A DNA stretch of 64,000 nt. It comes from Phlegmacium glaucopus. Lineage: Eukaryota > Basidiomycota > Agaricomycetes > Agaricales > Cortinariaceae. A program made the position numbers and the translations under genes. The notes below the pieces were generated by a model. The model worked only from the letters and a program-made list of their open reading frames with translations. It made no database searches and was not told where the DNA came from. The stretch covers positions 310,001 through 374,000 of the forward strand of contig MU129986.1 in NCBI GenBank assembly GCA_015039465.1, written 5' to 3'. Shown here one piece after another: positions 33,722-43,927 of this stretch (position 1 is the stretch's first letter; every line of letters begins with the position of its first letter).

Positions 33722-36700
33722 ATGGATGCCAACGCTCGCGATGAGGAAGCTGGTCTACCTGGAAACTCGCGAGTTCAGCGGCCCCGTAGTTCAATTCCCT
33801 CGTTTCTCTTCATCAGCTTCATGCTTTTCATGCTCACAAGCCACAACGGGGACGAATTTCTGGCTCGGCATCAATATCAAGATGCCGTCCAATCATTGAC
33901 TTATCAATTAGCAAATTATACTTCTTGGTTGAATGGGACTGCTTCAAATTTCTCTGTGGTAAGCGTCACCACTTACTGATAAATCAGGCTAATGCGCATA
34001 ATTAGCCAGAGAAAGACCCAACCCTCAAACCATTGCTGGATGTCTTTGAAATTCAAGGAGGAATACTGGACGCCTCTAAATATTCGTATTATCCCAACAT
34101 CACTGGATTTATACACGGAGACGCCGAGTTCAGGAACATCACCCTTCCCTCTCTTGCCAGCAACGAAACAGTGCCATGGAAGCACCAGGCGGCACAATTC
34201 ATGGCTCAGATTGATACAACAAACATCACAGACAGGCTCGGATCATGGAATTGGAGTGCCTCCACGAAGATTGCGTTGAGTCTCGTCGAGAAGAAACCGT
34301 CGGAGCAGCATTCTGCCTTATTGCAAACAGATCCAATTGCTCTCGTCCATGTACGTCCAGGTCATAATTATCGATTACACCCAGCGCGCTCACGTTGAGT
34401 AGGGTAGAATTGAATTGACTAATCCTTCCAATTCTGAAAATCTACGCTTGGAATTTCAAGGTATTCATTTCATCTCTAACGGGTCTATCTATGGCTTCGC
34501 AGAACCATCAGGGTAATTCAACCAGTGATCGGCCTAACACTCAAACTAATATAGATATTTCCCAGCCGAAATATAGACATTCGCCTGCTGCCCGCACTTG
34601 TTCCCGAAGTTGTTAGAAATGACACTGCCCACATAATAGGGCCAGAACTTCAAGCTAAGATTGATAAATTGAAGAATCTGATAGACGCTGGTATAATAGA
34701 TATTGAAGCATCTGGAAATGGTATGTGGGTTTTATCTTGCTTCGATTTTCAAAACGTTAAAGATTTATTCTGAAAGACGAGGCTCCCAAAACATCTTGTC
34801 CATTTACATTTCATGCCCAAATACATCCTGTTGGCGTCCCGGACTATTTGATGCAAGAATTGGAGGATGAGCTCCAAAATCCTACTGGTATCTCGACTGT
34901 TTCGGCTCCGAAATTATCAATATCTGGTGTCCTCCTGAGCAAGGAATGTGGGATCTTGTATGAGATCACCAATAGCGAAGGCTTAAGGTGCGCTATCTGT
35001 CCTCAGAGCTACTATTGGTGATGTTAAAGACTGCCACAGGTCACGCACTTTCTTCCGCAAGGTCACAACATGCGAGTGTTATTTGAATGCTCTTCTGAGT
35101 CATCGTTACTGAGACTTTGCCATAGATGCTGGGTTAACGGCTATCTCTTATCTCATTCTCTTGATTCTCTTTTCTCGACAAACTGAACGTAGTCGCACAC
35201 CGTCAGGCATATCGCGTGTTTCTCTTTGGACGTTCTTGATTCAAGCGACCATGGATTCCGTGTCTTTCGCTGGACACATTACTTTTGCAATTCTTGCAGA
35301 AGGCAGGCCATCCTTATCGCTGATTGCGCCATCATTTCTAGCATGTCTCGTATTTGTTCACGAAGCAGTACGAAAAATTTCCTCTGTTTTGGTATTAGTG
35401 ATTGATGCGAATGAATATATAGCAATTCTCCGTCCTTATTCATCAACTACAAGGTCCCGAAAATTATACGCCACCTCCTGCACCTGCTATCCAGCCAACT
35501 GTAGCAACTATCAGCGACGCCCAACCGCCACTTTTACCAATTAGCTATCCACCATCTGCTACGACTCCTCCCGCCACGAATCCCACATTAACACCGACGA
35601 CGACCCCTCCGCCAGTAGCTGCGAACAATAACCCCACACCAACCTTCTTCGCATTTGTTGTTCACCACATTCAGACTGATCCTCAAGCTAGGCTATGTGC
35701 GTCTGAAACTGTCAATATAAAGTGCTGCTAATTCCTTTCTCTTAGGGTTTGGATTGTTCATATTTTTGACTCTCATCGTTCGCGTTATCTTGTCCCCTAT
35801 GCTCTCTATGCTTTTCGTTGCTATCACTTATTCGTGTATCTGGCTTCCACAAATTGTAAGATCCACCCGTCGTGGTCGCACGAGTGGATTGTCGAAGGAA
35901 TATATTCTTGGAACCACTACTTGTCGCATTTTTAGCGCACTTTGTAGGTTTTATTCCATGTCTTCGATGAATTCTACTGATATTGAATTCAATAGATTTC
36001 TTAGCTTGCCCCAAAAACGTGCTTGAAGTAGAACCTAGACGTACGATTTAAACTCAGATCTTTTCTTGTCCTTCTCACACTGACCATGTTGATGCAGCCT
36101 GGGTCTACCTGCTTGCACTGTTTGTTTTCGCGCAAGCCATTCTCGTGATATTGCAGGACACATTTGGACCTACCTTCTTCCTTCCAGCACGAGTCAGTAT
36201 TTGAGCATCTCATAGTTAACTTCATACTCACCAATGTCTGCGCTAGTATGCCGCTGTGAAATCTTATGACTACCACCCTCCACTGCCGCTTCCCGACTCT
36301 GAATCGTCGGAACAGTCTCTTGGGGATTGTGCCATCTGCATGGACATGATTATGGTCAATCCGTCATTGCGTCGGCGATCTAAATCGTCTGATCAAAGAG
36401 AACATTGGGACGACAAAGGACCGTCTTCTAGCTTCGCGAAAGGAAACAGCATGGGAGTTAATGTGACAACTGCGAGAAAACATTACAGTCTTGCCCCATG
36501 CTGTCATCTATTCGTGAGTTGGCCTTCTCTGGATTGTACACCTACTGAACCTGTTACTTTATGATAGCACACTGAATGTCTGGAAAAGGTATGCACTAGT
36601 CTTTGTTTCTTCTACACCCATTAACACTGGTCGCTCAATCGAAAATTTCTTCATTTCCATCCAGTGGCTTGCAATAAAGGTACACTTACTTTATTCTTTG

Positions 36701-36776
36701 GTTAGATACACTCTCATGAAGCTGTCAACTGTAGAACATCTGTCCACAATGCCGTAGACCATTACCGCCACTCTAA
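33722..36776 (+). CDS. TUL1: Golgi/endosomal transmembrane E3 ubiquitin ligase Tul1/Dsc1
   Basis: Membrane RING E3 of the Dsc complex, which ubiquitinates misplaced membrane proteins and, in some fungi, activates the SREBP sterol regulator. After an N-terminal hydrophobic anchor (SFLFISFMLFMLTSH) comes a large lumenal domain with glycosylation-like NxT/S sites (FRNITLPSLASNETVPW, GRIELTNPSNSENL, LLPALVPEVVRNDTAHI, CPFTFHAQIHPVGVPDYLMQ). Several membrane spans follow (LTAISYLILLILF, FLIQATMDSVSFAGHITFAI, WFGLFIFLTLIVRVILSPM, YLLALFVFAQAILVILQDTF). The C-terminal RING-H2 reads CAICMDMI ... LAPCCHLFHTECLEKWLAIK, ICPQCRRPLPPL, stop TAA 36774-36776. The variable Pro/Thr-rich loop between spans is normal for the family. 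Start chosen at the ATG at 33722. More than ten introns. Confidence 0.9.
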
Positions 36777-37142
36777 ATCATACATAAGCTTCTAAGATCA
36801 TGCCCACTACTGTATCCTTTAATTAATTGTAACATGGTCTACTATATATAACATTGCAGTTGCCCGCTACCCAGAGCCGCGGAGTAACTATTCTGATTTA
36901 ACTTTTAATTTCTGATACAACGGCCTGAGAGGAGGATGGGTTTCCTTTGGATGGTTAGGTGAAGACTTTGAAATATTCTAGTTTGCCCATCGATGCGGGC
37001 ATTTCGTTAGCAAAAGAAGGTGGCGTGATGACTCATCAAACGGCCCCCTGTCATCCTCTGACTATCACCACTGAGTTTTACTCATCGTCAGTCTCAATTT
37101 CACCACTTATCCTCTGAAACTCATACGCAAACTAAAAGGCAG
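36777..37142. other. Intergenic region
   Basis: About 365 bases between TUL1 and a small gene on the same strand. No distinct feature seen. Confidence 0.5.
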
Positions 37143-37409
37143 ATGCACCCAACACCACTGCGTTTGGCCCGTGTCATTCCTCGAAGGTTGCTCAAGGTCG
37201 ATGACCGCAAAATCAATAAGCGACCCACGCCGCAGACAGAGGATAGGACACGACCCACCCTCATCGACCTACTAGAAGTGCAGAAGGAAAAGGCTGGAAA
37301 TTTATGGCCGCCGAACTTACGTCTCGAACGACAGCTGAAAAGGAACGATTTCAGGCTGGTGCGGCCAGAAGTGAAGTCCGCGTTGAAGAAGTTGACGAAA
37401 GAGAGATGA
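37143..37409 (+). CDS. Small basic protein, possibly mitochondrial
   Basis: Intronless frame of 88 residues: MHPTPLRLARVIPRRLLK, then TLIDLLEVQKEKAGNLWPPN and LVRPEVKSALKKLTKER. The arginine-rich, acid-free N-terminus would fit a mitochondrial presequence. The composition is protein-like and the frame fills a space between two well-supported genes, but I do not recognise the family and no function is proposed. Confidence 0.55.
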   Translation: MHPTPLRLARVIPRRLLKVDDRKINKRPTPQTEDRTRPTLIDLLEVQKEKAGNLWPPNLRLERQLKRNDFRLVRPEVKSALKKLTKER

Positions 37410-37662
37410 AGTACTGAGCATGAGGCTTCGTGCTCTACTCCTTGCATTCAGGATTTCTTAACTCGGCCGATACAAAATCTAGTCTATCATGGTTTCGACT
37501 TTCTAATCATATAGGTACTACAACGTTGGGAATCATGAGACCTGAATTACCCCTTGGCCAGAGAGGAAGATCGTTGGGTAGAGTAGCGTAGTTCTTTGAT
37601 ATATCCTTCCTCGCGCTTACGAAAAATCCCCGAAAATATCCCCATTAAACTACAACTTCATC

Positions 37663-38504
37663 TCACGTAGCGTTGGGAAATGGATGTTGTTTTCGCCATT
37701 CAGCCAGCATTTCGACGCTGATCAATTTGAGGCCCCATCGGTCTGCGAATGCGCGACAGTCATCACGTCTGGCCATCGTCCCGAGGGCATCGTCGTTAAC
37801 TAGTTCACATAAAATCCCAGCTGGAGGCTGGCCGGTGAGGACACACAGGTCGACAGCACTCTCAGTGTGTCCTTTGCGGGTGAGGACACCTCCTTCTCTA
37901 GCACGAAGGGGTACCATATGTCCCGGGCGGGTGAAATCGGATGGTTGTGCAGAGTGCGAAGCAAGGGCTCGTGCTGTTAGGCTGCGGTCATGTGCAGAGA
38001 TCCCAGTTGTTGTGCCTAAAAAAAAGAAGACAAGATAAGATAAGATAGTGGGAGACGGGATCGGCGAAGTAGAGATCCCCACCGTGTTTGTAATCGACGG
38101 TAACTGTGTAAGCCGTCTTATGTCGTTCCTGGTTATCTGGGACCATCATCGGGATATTTAGAGCTTCCAGTCGCTCTGAAGGAAGAGCTATGCAGACATA
38201 ACCACTAGAAAGTGAGTATCATATGTCAAAAAGATGCCTTGAGTAAATTCTATAAAAAGTACCTAGAATATTTGATCAACCAGGCCATCTTTTCGGTTGT
38301 ACATTGACTGGCGGAAATGATGAGGTCGCCTTCGTTCTCCCTGTTCTCATCGTCTGTAACGACGAGGAATTCCCCAGCGGCAAAACAAGCTAGCGCATCT
38401 TCCATTGTGTCGAAAGAGAAAGATGTGCGTTTAGTTGAGTTAAGTGTCTCTGTTGATGAAATGGGTTTGTATGTGCCATTATGAGAGAGAGCTACAGGCG
38501 CCAT
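37663..38504 (-). CDS. RIB3: 3,4-dihydroxy-2-butanone 4-phosphate synthase
   Basis: Riboflavin pathway enzyme that turns ribulose 5-phosphate into 3,4-dihydroxy-2-butanone 4-phosphate and formate. Catalytic loop motif [20 protein letters not shown] is intact, followed by [74 protein letters not shown] and [20 protein letters not shown]. The three exons give about 235 residues, the usual stand-alone length; there is no fused GTP cyclohydrolase II. Start chosen at 38504 ([10 protein letters not shown]); an in-frame ATG at 38552 could add 16 residues. Divergent from the phosphate carrier gene. Confidence 0.92.
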
Positions 38505-38726
38505 ATGTTGTAGCTCTATGAGAACCGCTTCTTTGTCAGAACGCGTGCGCATCAGGATTGGCTCGGCTCAACACGGAACCAGCCGTCTCGGCACGACAAA
38601 AGTGCTGGCACACTGCATTACCACTTCTTCCCTCATCACCACCTCAGGACAGGCAGGCCTCCTCCCTCTAGTCCTCCCATTAGACTCTATAGACTTTTCA
38701 TTTGACATATATTCCTTTTTATTAAA

Positions 38727-39881
38727 ATGTCTGCAATCAAATGGGATGCCAGGTAGCTCTGTTTTTTACTTTTCATCCTGGCTACACCGAATACTCAAAA
38801 TTTCAACCAGATATACCGGCCCTGTGCCTCACGATATCTCTTACTACTCCAAGTGTATGCTTGGCGGTGTTCTCGCCTGTGGTGTTACCCATGCTGGTAT
38901 CACCCCTCTTGATGTTGCTAAATGTAACATGCAGGTAATAATTTTTTACTCTCACCGCCTAAGTATACTTATCGACGATTTCTCCAGGTAAACCCAACGA
39001 AGTACAAGAAACTTGGTTCCACTATCAGGACACTGGTCGCGGAAGAGGGTGCTAATGGTATCTGGAAAGGATTTGGGCCCACTTTTGTCGGCTACTCCCT
39101 CCAAGGAATGTTCAAGTACGGTCTCTACGAAATTTTCAAGGATAGTTACATGAACCTTGCCGGAGAGGAGCTATCGGATAAGTTTAAACCCGCCATTTGG
39201 CTCGCCGGTTCAGCTTCTGCGGAGTTCTTCGCCGATATTGCTCTGTGCCCCTTGGAAATGGCCAAGGTCAAAATCCAGACCAGCCAGAACGGTTCTTTCC
39301 CCACTGCTTTCGGTGCTGCTATGAGAGAGATGAGCCGCTCTAAAGCTGAGACCCGGTTCCCCTTCGGTTCACTCGTTCCTCTATGGTCCCGTCAAGTTAG
39401 TCTCCACTTTGCTCCGATGCCGAAGCCCACCATACTTATCATCTACCCTTAATAGATCCCCTACACTATGGCCAAATTCTACTTCTTTGAAAAGATCGTA
39501 CAGCTCTTCTACACTCACGTTTTCACTGAACCCAAGGAGACTTACACCAAAACCACTCAGCTTGGAGTAACGTTCGGTTCCGGTTACCTTGCTGGTGTTG
39601 TTTGTGCCATCGTCTCTCATCCTGCCGATTCACTAGTCTCGCAACTTGGAAAAGCCGAGAACAAGGGCAAGTCCATTGGCAGAATCGCTAACGAGGTTGG
39701 CTTTGCTACCCTCGCTACAAAAGGTCTCGGCACGAGAGTTATCATGATTGGTGCGTTTTATGTTCGTAGTCTTTAAGACGAATCTGACTTGTTGCGCTTA
39801 GGTACTTTGACCGGCTTCCAATGGTGGATCTACGATTCATTCAAGAGCGCTATGGGACTGGGTACCACCGGTGGAAAGTAA
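38727..39881 (+). CDS. Mitochondrial phosphate carrier (Mir1/PiC)
   Basis: Inner-membrane carrier that imports phosphate for ATP synthesis. The first exon is only MSAIKWDAR; an intron (38752 to about 38811) leads to YTGPVPHDISYYSKCMLGGV. Three carrier repeats carry the signature PLDVAKCNMQ, PLEMAKVKIQ and HPADSLVSQL, with GIWKGFGPTFVGYSLQGMFK, WLAGSASAEFFADIALC and VIMIGTLTGFQWWIYDSFKS between and after. The length of about 310 residues and motif variants (PADS in repeat 3) match phosphate carriers rather than ADP/ATP carriers. Five exons; stop TAA 39879-39881. Confidence 0.92.
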
Positions 39882-40367
39882 ACTTCCTTCTACATTATAC
39901 CCCCGTATGTCCTTTGGTAGGCAACTCGTCGTTTCTTTTTTTCACATCCGCTCATACAGTGTTAAGTACAGGAACTTGAAGTGAGGATGGAGTCTCGCCA
40001 ACATGCATTCATCTTTCTAAAAAAGACGCTTAGATTATTCTTCTCCCTGTCGACCTATTATATAGAATGGAAAATGACCTTTGCAACCAATCCGCAGATA
40101 TTTATTGTAGATGAGTTCGTCTTTGAAGAGCCCTGCCGTAGTATCATGATAGGGAGATCTATTAGTTACCTTAAATCATAATATACGTGTACTCGGCTGC
40201 GCTTGGATCGGGGTTCACAAATGTCAAATCACTGCGGCGGATGGCTATACAAGAACCGCCGTCTTTAACTCTGTAAGTATTTTGACTCGTACTCAAATTC
40301 TGGCAAGTTATACAGCCGCCCCTCTCTTGTCCAATACCCAACCTAACGATACCGGAACCCGGATACC
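39882..40367. other. Intergenic region
   Basis: About 485 bases between two genes on the same strand; no distinct feature seen. Confidence 0.5.
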
Positions 40368-41748
40368 ATGAGTCTTGATAAGAACTTGTTCACCCTCTTC
40401 TTCACCCCTAACAAGGATCATCCAAATGTTATTGATCTCGTTGACCCATCTGGAACAGTGCATTATCGCAAACAGAGAGTGCTCACTCCAGAATACAAGA
40501 TAGAAGTTTATGGTGTGTTTGATTCAAAATTTCCGAGTCCTTCACAGAGTTGAAGATGGTATTCAGATCCCATGTCCGAGTCACTACTTGCAACAGCAGC
40601 CGCCCCATCTGCTACAAGCAAATTCAAAACTGTAGAGTTATGCAATCCTACCTCTATCGTTGAATTGAAGTATACTGGAACTCTTTCCTTTCGGTGGGCT
40701 TTCAAGTGGGAAGAGTAAGTGTGCACGAATGAGATCGCTATCGAAGGATTCTTTGCCAGCTAACTTCAGTTACTATCAGACATGAATTCGAATGGAGGCG
40801 CGAAGAGTGCTTTATGATTCGGAAACCGGATCCTCCTGTGATCATCGCCGTCACCAAAGAACCCACTGGTCGATTGAAAACGACCTCAGTCCAAATCCTT
40901 GATTACAACCTCAATAGGTGATTTATCACTTTTGTTTTTGAGCATTCATGTTGCGATTACTCAATCAGAAGATAGGTTTGATATCAACGATAGAAAGGGA
41001 CTGGAAATCGTCGTTTTGACTGCGTTGCTGACCTTTCAAGATTCCAACGAGGTCCATCGTAGCCCGGATCCTATTCCCCCGCCACCGCCCCCGCCCCCGC
41101 CATCCAACGTCCCGTCGCCCGTAGTACTAGTCGGTCCTACAATAGATATCCCACCACCTCCTCCTCCCAAACCTGCCCCAAAGACAGGCGTGGAAAGGAT
41201 CGCTGAATTGCAAGCGATTAAAGGGGAATATAATGAAATCATTATTAGCGATGAAGGCAATGTTCAGGACTATGCGGAATATTGTAATAAATTGCTTCAG
41301 GTGTGTGCTGCAGATTGGCCCGTTGCGACGTCATTCATCATTCTTCTTCTGTAAGGACGATGCTATGCTGTTCATCACTGTGAAATCTGCTGAAGCCATC
41401 CAAGTGCCTAAGGTCCTCCAAGTAGTCGAAGAGACTAAACGGATTCGTTACAAAGCAGGTTAGCTATATGTTCTTTATTAGGTTCAAAATACTAATCACC
41501 TCCTATCATTTTCAGGTCTGTCGGATGAAGAGGAATTGCACCAATATGTCCTATATGACACTTTGGAAGGAAGGAAAGGACCTAGACGAATCAATTTGGA
41601 TGACGACATGAAAAACAAATATGCGCCTCCAAAGAATCTTACCGTCCATTTGAGCAAAATCTCAATGCCCGAGCTGCAACCCAAAGTACAAACGAACGAG
41701 AGGCAGAAAGAAGTGAAAAAAAAAGACGATAAAAAGGGTTGGTGGTGA
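40368..41748 (+). CDS. Conserved fungal protein, possible tubby-C-like fold
   Basis: Family not identified with certainty. Exons give MSLDKNLFTLFFTPNKDHPN, VIDLVDPSGTVHYRKQRVL, then (intron at about 40511-40567) DPMSESLLATAAA, TLSFRWAFKWEEHEFEWRRE, ECFMIRKPDPPVIIAVTKEP, VQILDYNLNRFDINDRKGLE and IVVLTALLTFQD. This beta-rich region, with paired aromatic residues and a lone hydrophobic strand at its end, resembles the tubby-C/LURP-one fold; that is inference. A proline-rich linker (nine consecutive Pro, then PPPPPPKPAPK) leads to a helical C-terminal part (GVERIAELQAIKGEYNEIII) ending KKKDDKKGWW. Stop TGA at 41746-41748; the next frame starts only 70 bp on. Confidence 0.72.
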
Positions 41749-41818
41749 AAGCCTATCCGGTCCTTGACTATTTTTATATTGATGTTCTGGCGTTACTATC
41801 TTCCATGCGCCAACCACC

Positions 41819-42229
41819 ATGGAAACAGATTCCACTACCACTACTACGAACTCAGGAAAGCCAACATCAGCCCCGCCAGCGGTTCCATCGCGTCCCCCAC
41901 CATCAGGGCCTTCTTCTACATCACCATCGACATTGAAGGCTTCAAATAACAAATTACAACGAGCCGACCGATCCTCACAGCTTAACCCTCAAGTATACGC
42001 TCACCAGGTACACCCAAACCAACCATCGCCTTCAGTATCTCAACTCAACAATCCACTCATATACACTGCGCCACCCCCGACGCGTCTCTCCACAAAACCA
42101 CCACCGAGTTCAAATTCTTTAGCTTCCCCGGTTCCCATACAAGGTCGGGCTGTAACACCGCCGACTAGACCTCTTTCTACTACGGCGAAGGTGCAGGGGT
42201 TCTTTGATATGTTGACGCAGGGACGGTGA
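41819..42229 (+). CDS. Small Pro/Ser/Thr-rich protein
   Basis: Intronless 136-residue frame: METDSTTTTTNSGKPTSAPP, many Pro and Ser, ending TTAKVQGFFDMLTQGR. It is probably disordered, with a short conserved-looking helix at the end. It begins 70 bp after the stop of the upstream gene on the same strand, leaving little room for an own promoter, so it may be the second frame of one transcript or driven from within the upstream gene. Unknown function. Confidence 0.5.
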   Translation: METDSTTTTTNSGKPTSAPPAVPSRPPPSGPSSTSPSTLKASNNKLQRADRSSQLNPQVYAHQVHPNQPSPSVSQLNNPLIYTAPPPTRLSTKPPPSSNSLASPVPIQGRAVTPPTRPLSTTAKVQGFFDMLTQGR

Positions 42230-43735
42230 CCCAGCCTTGGAGGACCCTGTATAGCATATATAAGCTTAAGTAGCCATAAAGGACTTGGTAGGTTATACGA
42301 TGTATTTACAGAGAAGCAGCAGGGATTCTGTGTATGCCTGAAGATCAGAGTTTCAAAGATCACATGCTTTCCTTTTTGGTGAGCACTGAATGAGTTTTAT
42401 AGCTTTCCAGGCCCTTCCTGTGCAACCCTGAAAATTTCATTTCGATGCGAGGTCAGCTGAGCAGTCAGAAATGATTCAAGACAAAGCTCTGCTTGAGTTC
42501 CAAAGGATTCGGTAAATGTATTAGTAAGAGTGCATGGGGGAAGTCAGAGGCTGTGAAATTGAACCGGTCAAAGACGACGAGTATAGCTCAAATTTGCAGC
42601 GGAGGGGCATTGAAGAGTTCTTGAAGACCTCGTGTATGGTATTATACATTCAGTGAGTAAATCCCTCAAGATTGTGGTCTGGTAGAGTCAGATAATTAAG
42701 GTATCCATTTCTGGAGCATCCGTTTCTCGTGAGATGTATTTCATATGTGGTGTAAATTGAACAAATGTGATGACCGAGATCACCTCGATCACCGATGGTT
42801 TATTCATACAAATATTTGTATTATGTTTGTAGCTAGCAGCTGCTTCGATGTTGAGGCTTGCAGGACGAATTAACTTACAGAGCGCTCAATTCAACATGCT
42901 GTGTGCTACTGCTTGGCAGTGAGCGGGGGATGGTAGGCCCGGGTATCATGCTTCGATGGGATTGGGATGCAGGCACCGAACATAGCAACTGAACGCCTAT
43001 CGCTGCCTATCGATATGCGTTTTGCTGTTAGTGTCTGCTGAGTACCAATTCTTTCCATCCTTTTTCTAATTCTCACACAAGGTCATACTAGCGCTATGTT
43101 CCGTGAGCACTAAAGCGACAATGACAACTATCTTACTAAATTTCATCAGACATCGGCCATGGAACCAGAATACATATCTAGCAGTATGACTTTATGTGAG
43201 AATTAGAAAAATGATGAACAGAAGAATTGTACTCAACAGACTCTTAGCTTGTTGCCAATCCATTTTGGAATGTGGCTAGAATCGTCATGTCCTGTAATTA
43301 GATCGCACTTCTTCCCAAACCAATCAAATCACCTGAATTAATTGCGGGTCTAGATCAATATACTACCATTAGGCGGTGAACTTGCCTGAGAGCAACTCGG
43401 AGGCTAAATTACTTCAGATCTTAATTTCAACAAAGAATGTAAGTTGCCTTGCCAGATATAGTATTGAATCTCCTCTTCGAATTGACTGAAGTTCGCTGAG
43501 AATATCTCAGTCTCATTTGCCCGACGAGATGTAGTATTGCATCACCATGATGATGCGCAGGAATACCAATCCCCAGGAGACCACACTGCAGTCCCGACTC
43601 CCAAGTCTGCTTCTACCCATCGTGAACCGAGATACTAGTAGGGAAGTTTTGGGACACTAGTCGCCTCTTACGTATACTACTCAGAATTTTCCATGTTGTC
43701 AAACCATCTTGTCTCACCGGCGGTTACGATCCCAG
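42230..43735. other. Gene-poor stretch
   Basis: About 1.5 kb with no frame of note on either strand and no match to a gene I recognise. Its last part contains the left copy of a diverged direct repeat. Confidence 0.5.
43361..43533 (+). repeat. Left copy of a ~180 bp diverged direct repeat
   Basis: Shares ordered blocks with 45903-46100: ATTAGGC near the start, AACTCGGAGGCTAA against AACTCGCAGGCTAA, then TATAGTATTGAAT, TTCGAATTGACTGAAGTTCG and TCTCATTTGCCCGAC. The order and spacing of blocks are kept with small indels, so the two are true copies. They lie on either side of the cassette gene. Confidence 0.7.
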
Positions 43736-43743
43736 TATAAAAA
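43736..43743 (+). promoter_or_regulatory. TATA box of the cassette gene
   Basis: TATAAAAA, about 190 bp upstream of the ATG at 43928 with a probable 5' UTR intron in between (GTAAGT donor at 43794, TTTAG acceptor ending 43924). A clear TATA box is uncommon for the housekeeping genes here and suggests a regulated, highly expressed gene. Confidence 0.55.
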
Positions 43744-43927
43744 TGGGCTCAGAAAAACACTCGTTTCCTCAGCTTGAATCCCCAAGTCCTATTGTAAGTA
43801 CTCTAACACATTCTTACTTTTTATAAAAATTGATCACCTTCCAGCTTACGAATTTACTTGAAAGTGTGCATTTTGTCCTAACTGTTTGTTCATAAGTGCT
43901 CAAATTTTACAATCTGTGCTTTAGATA

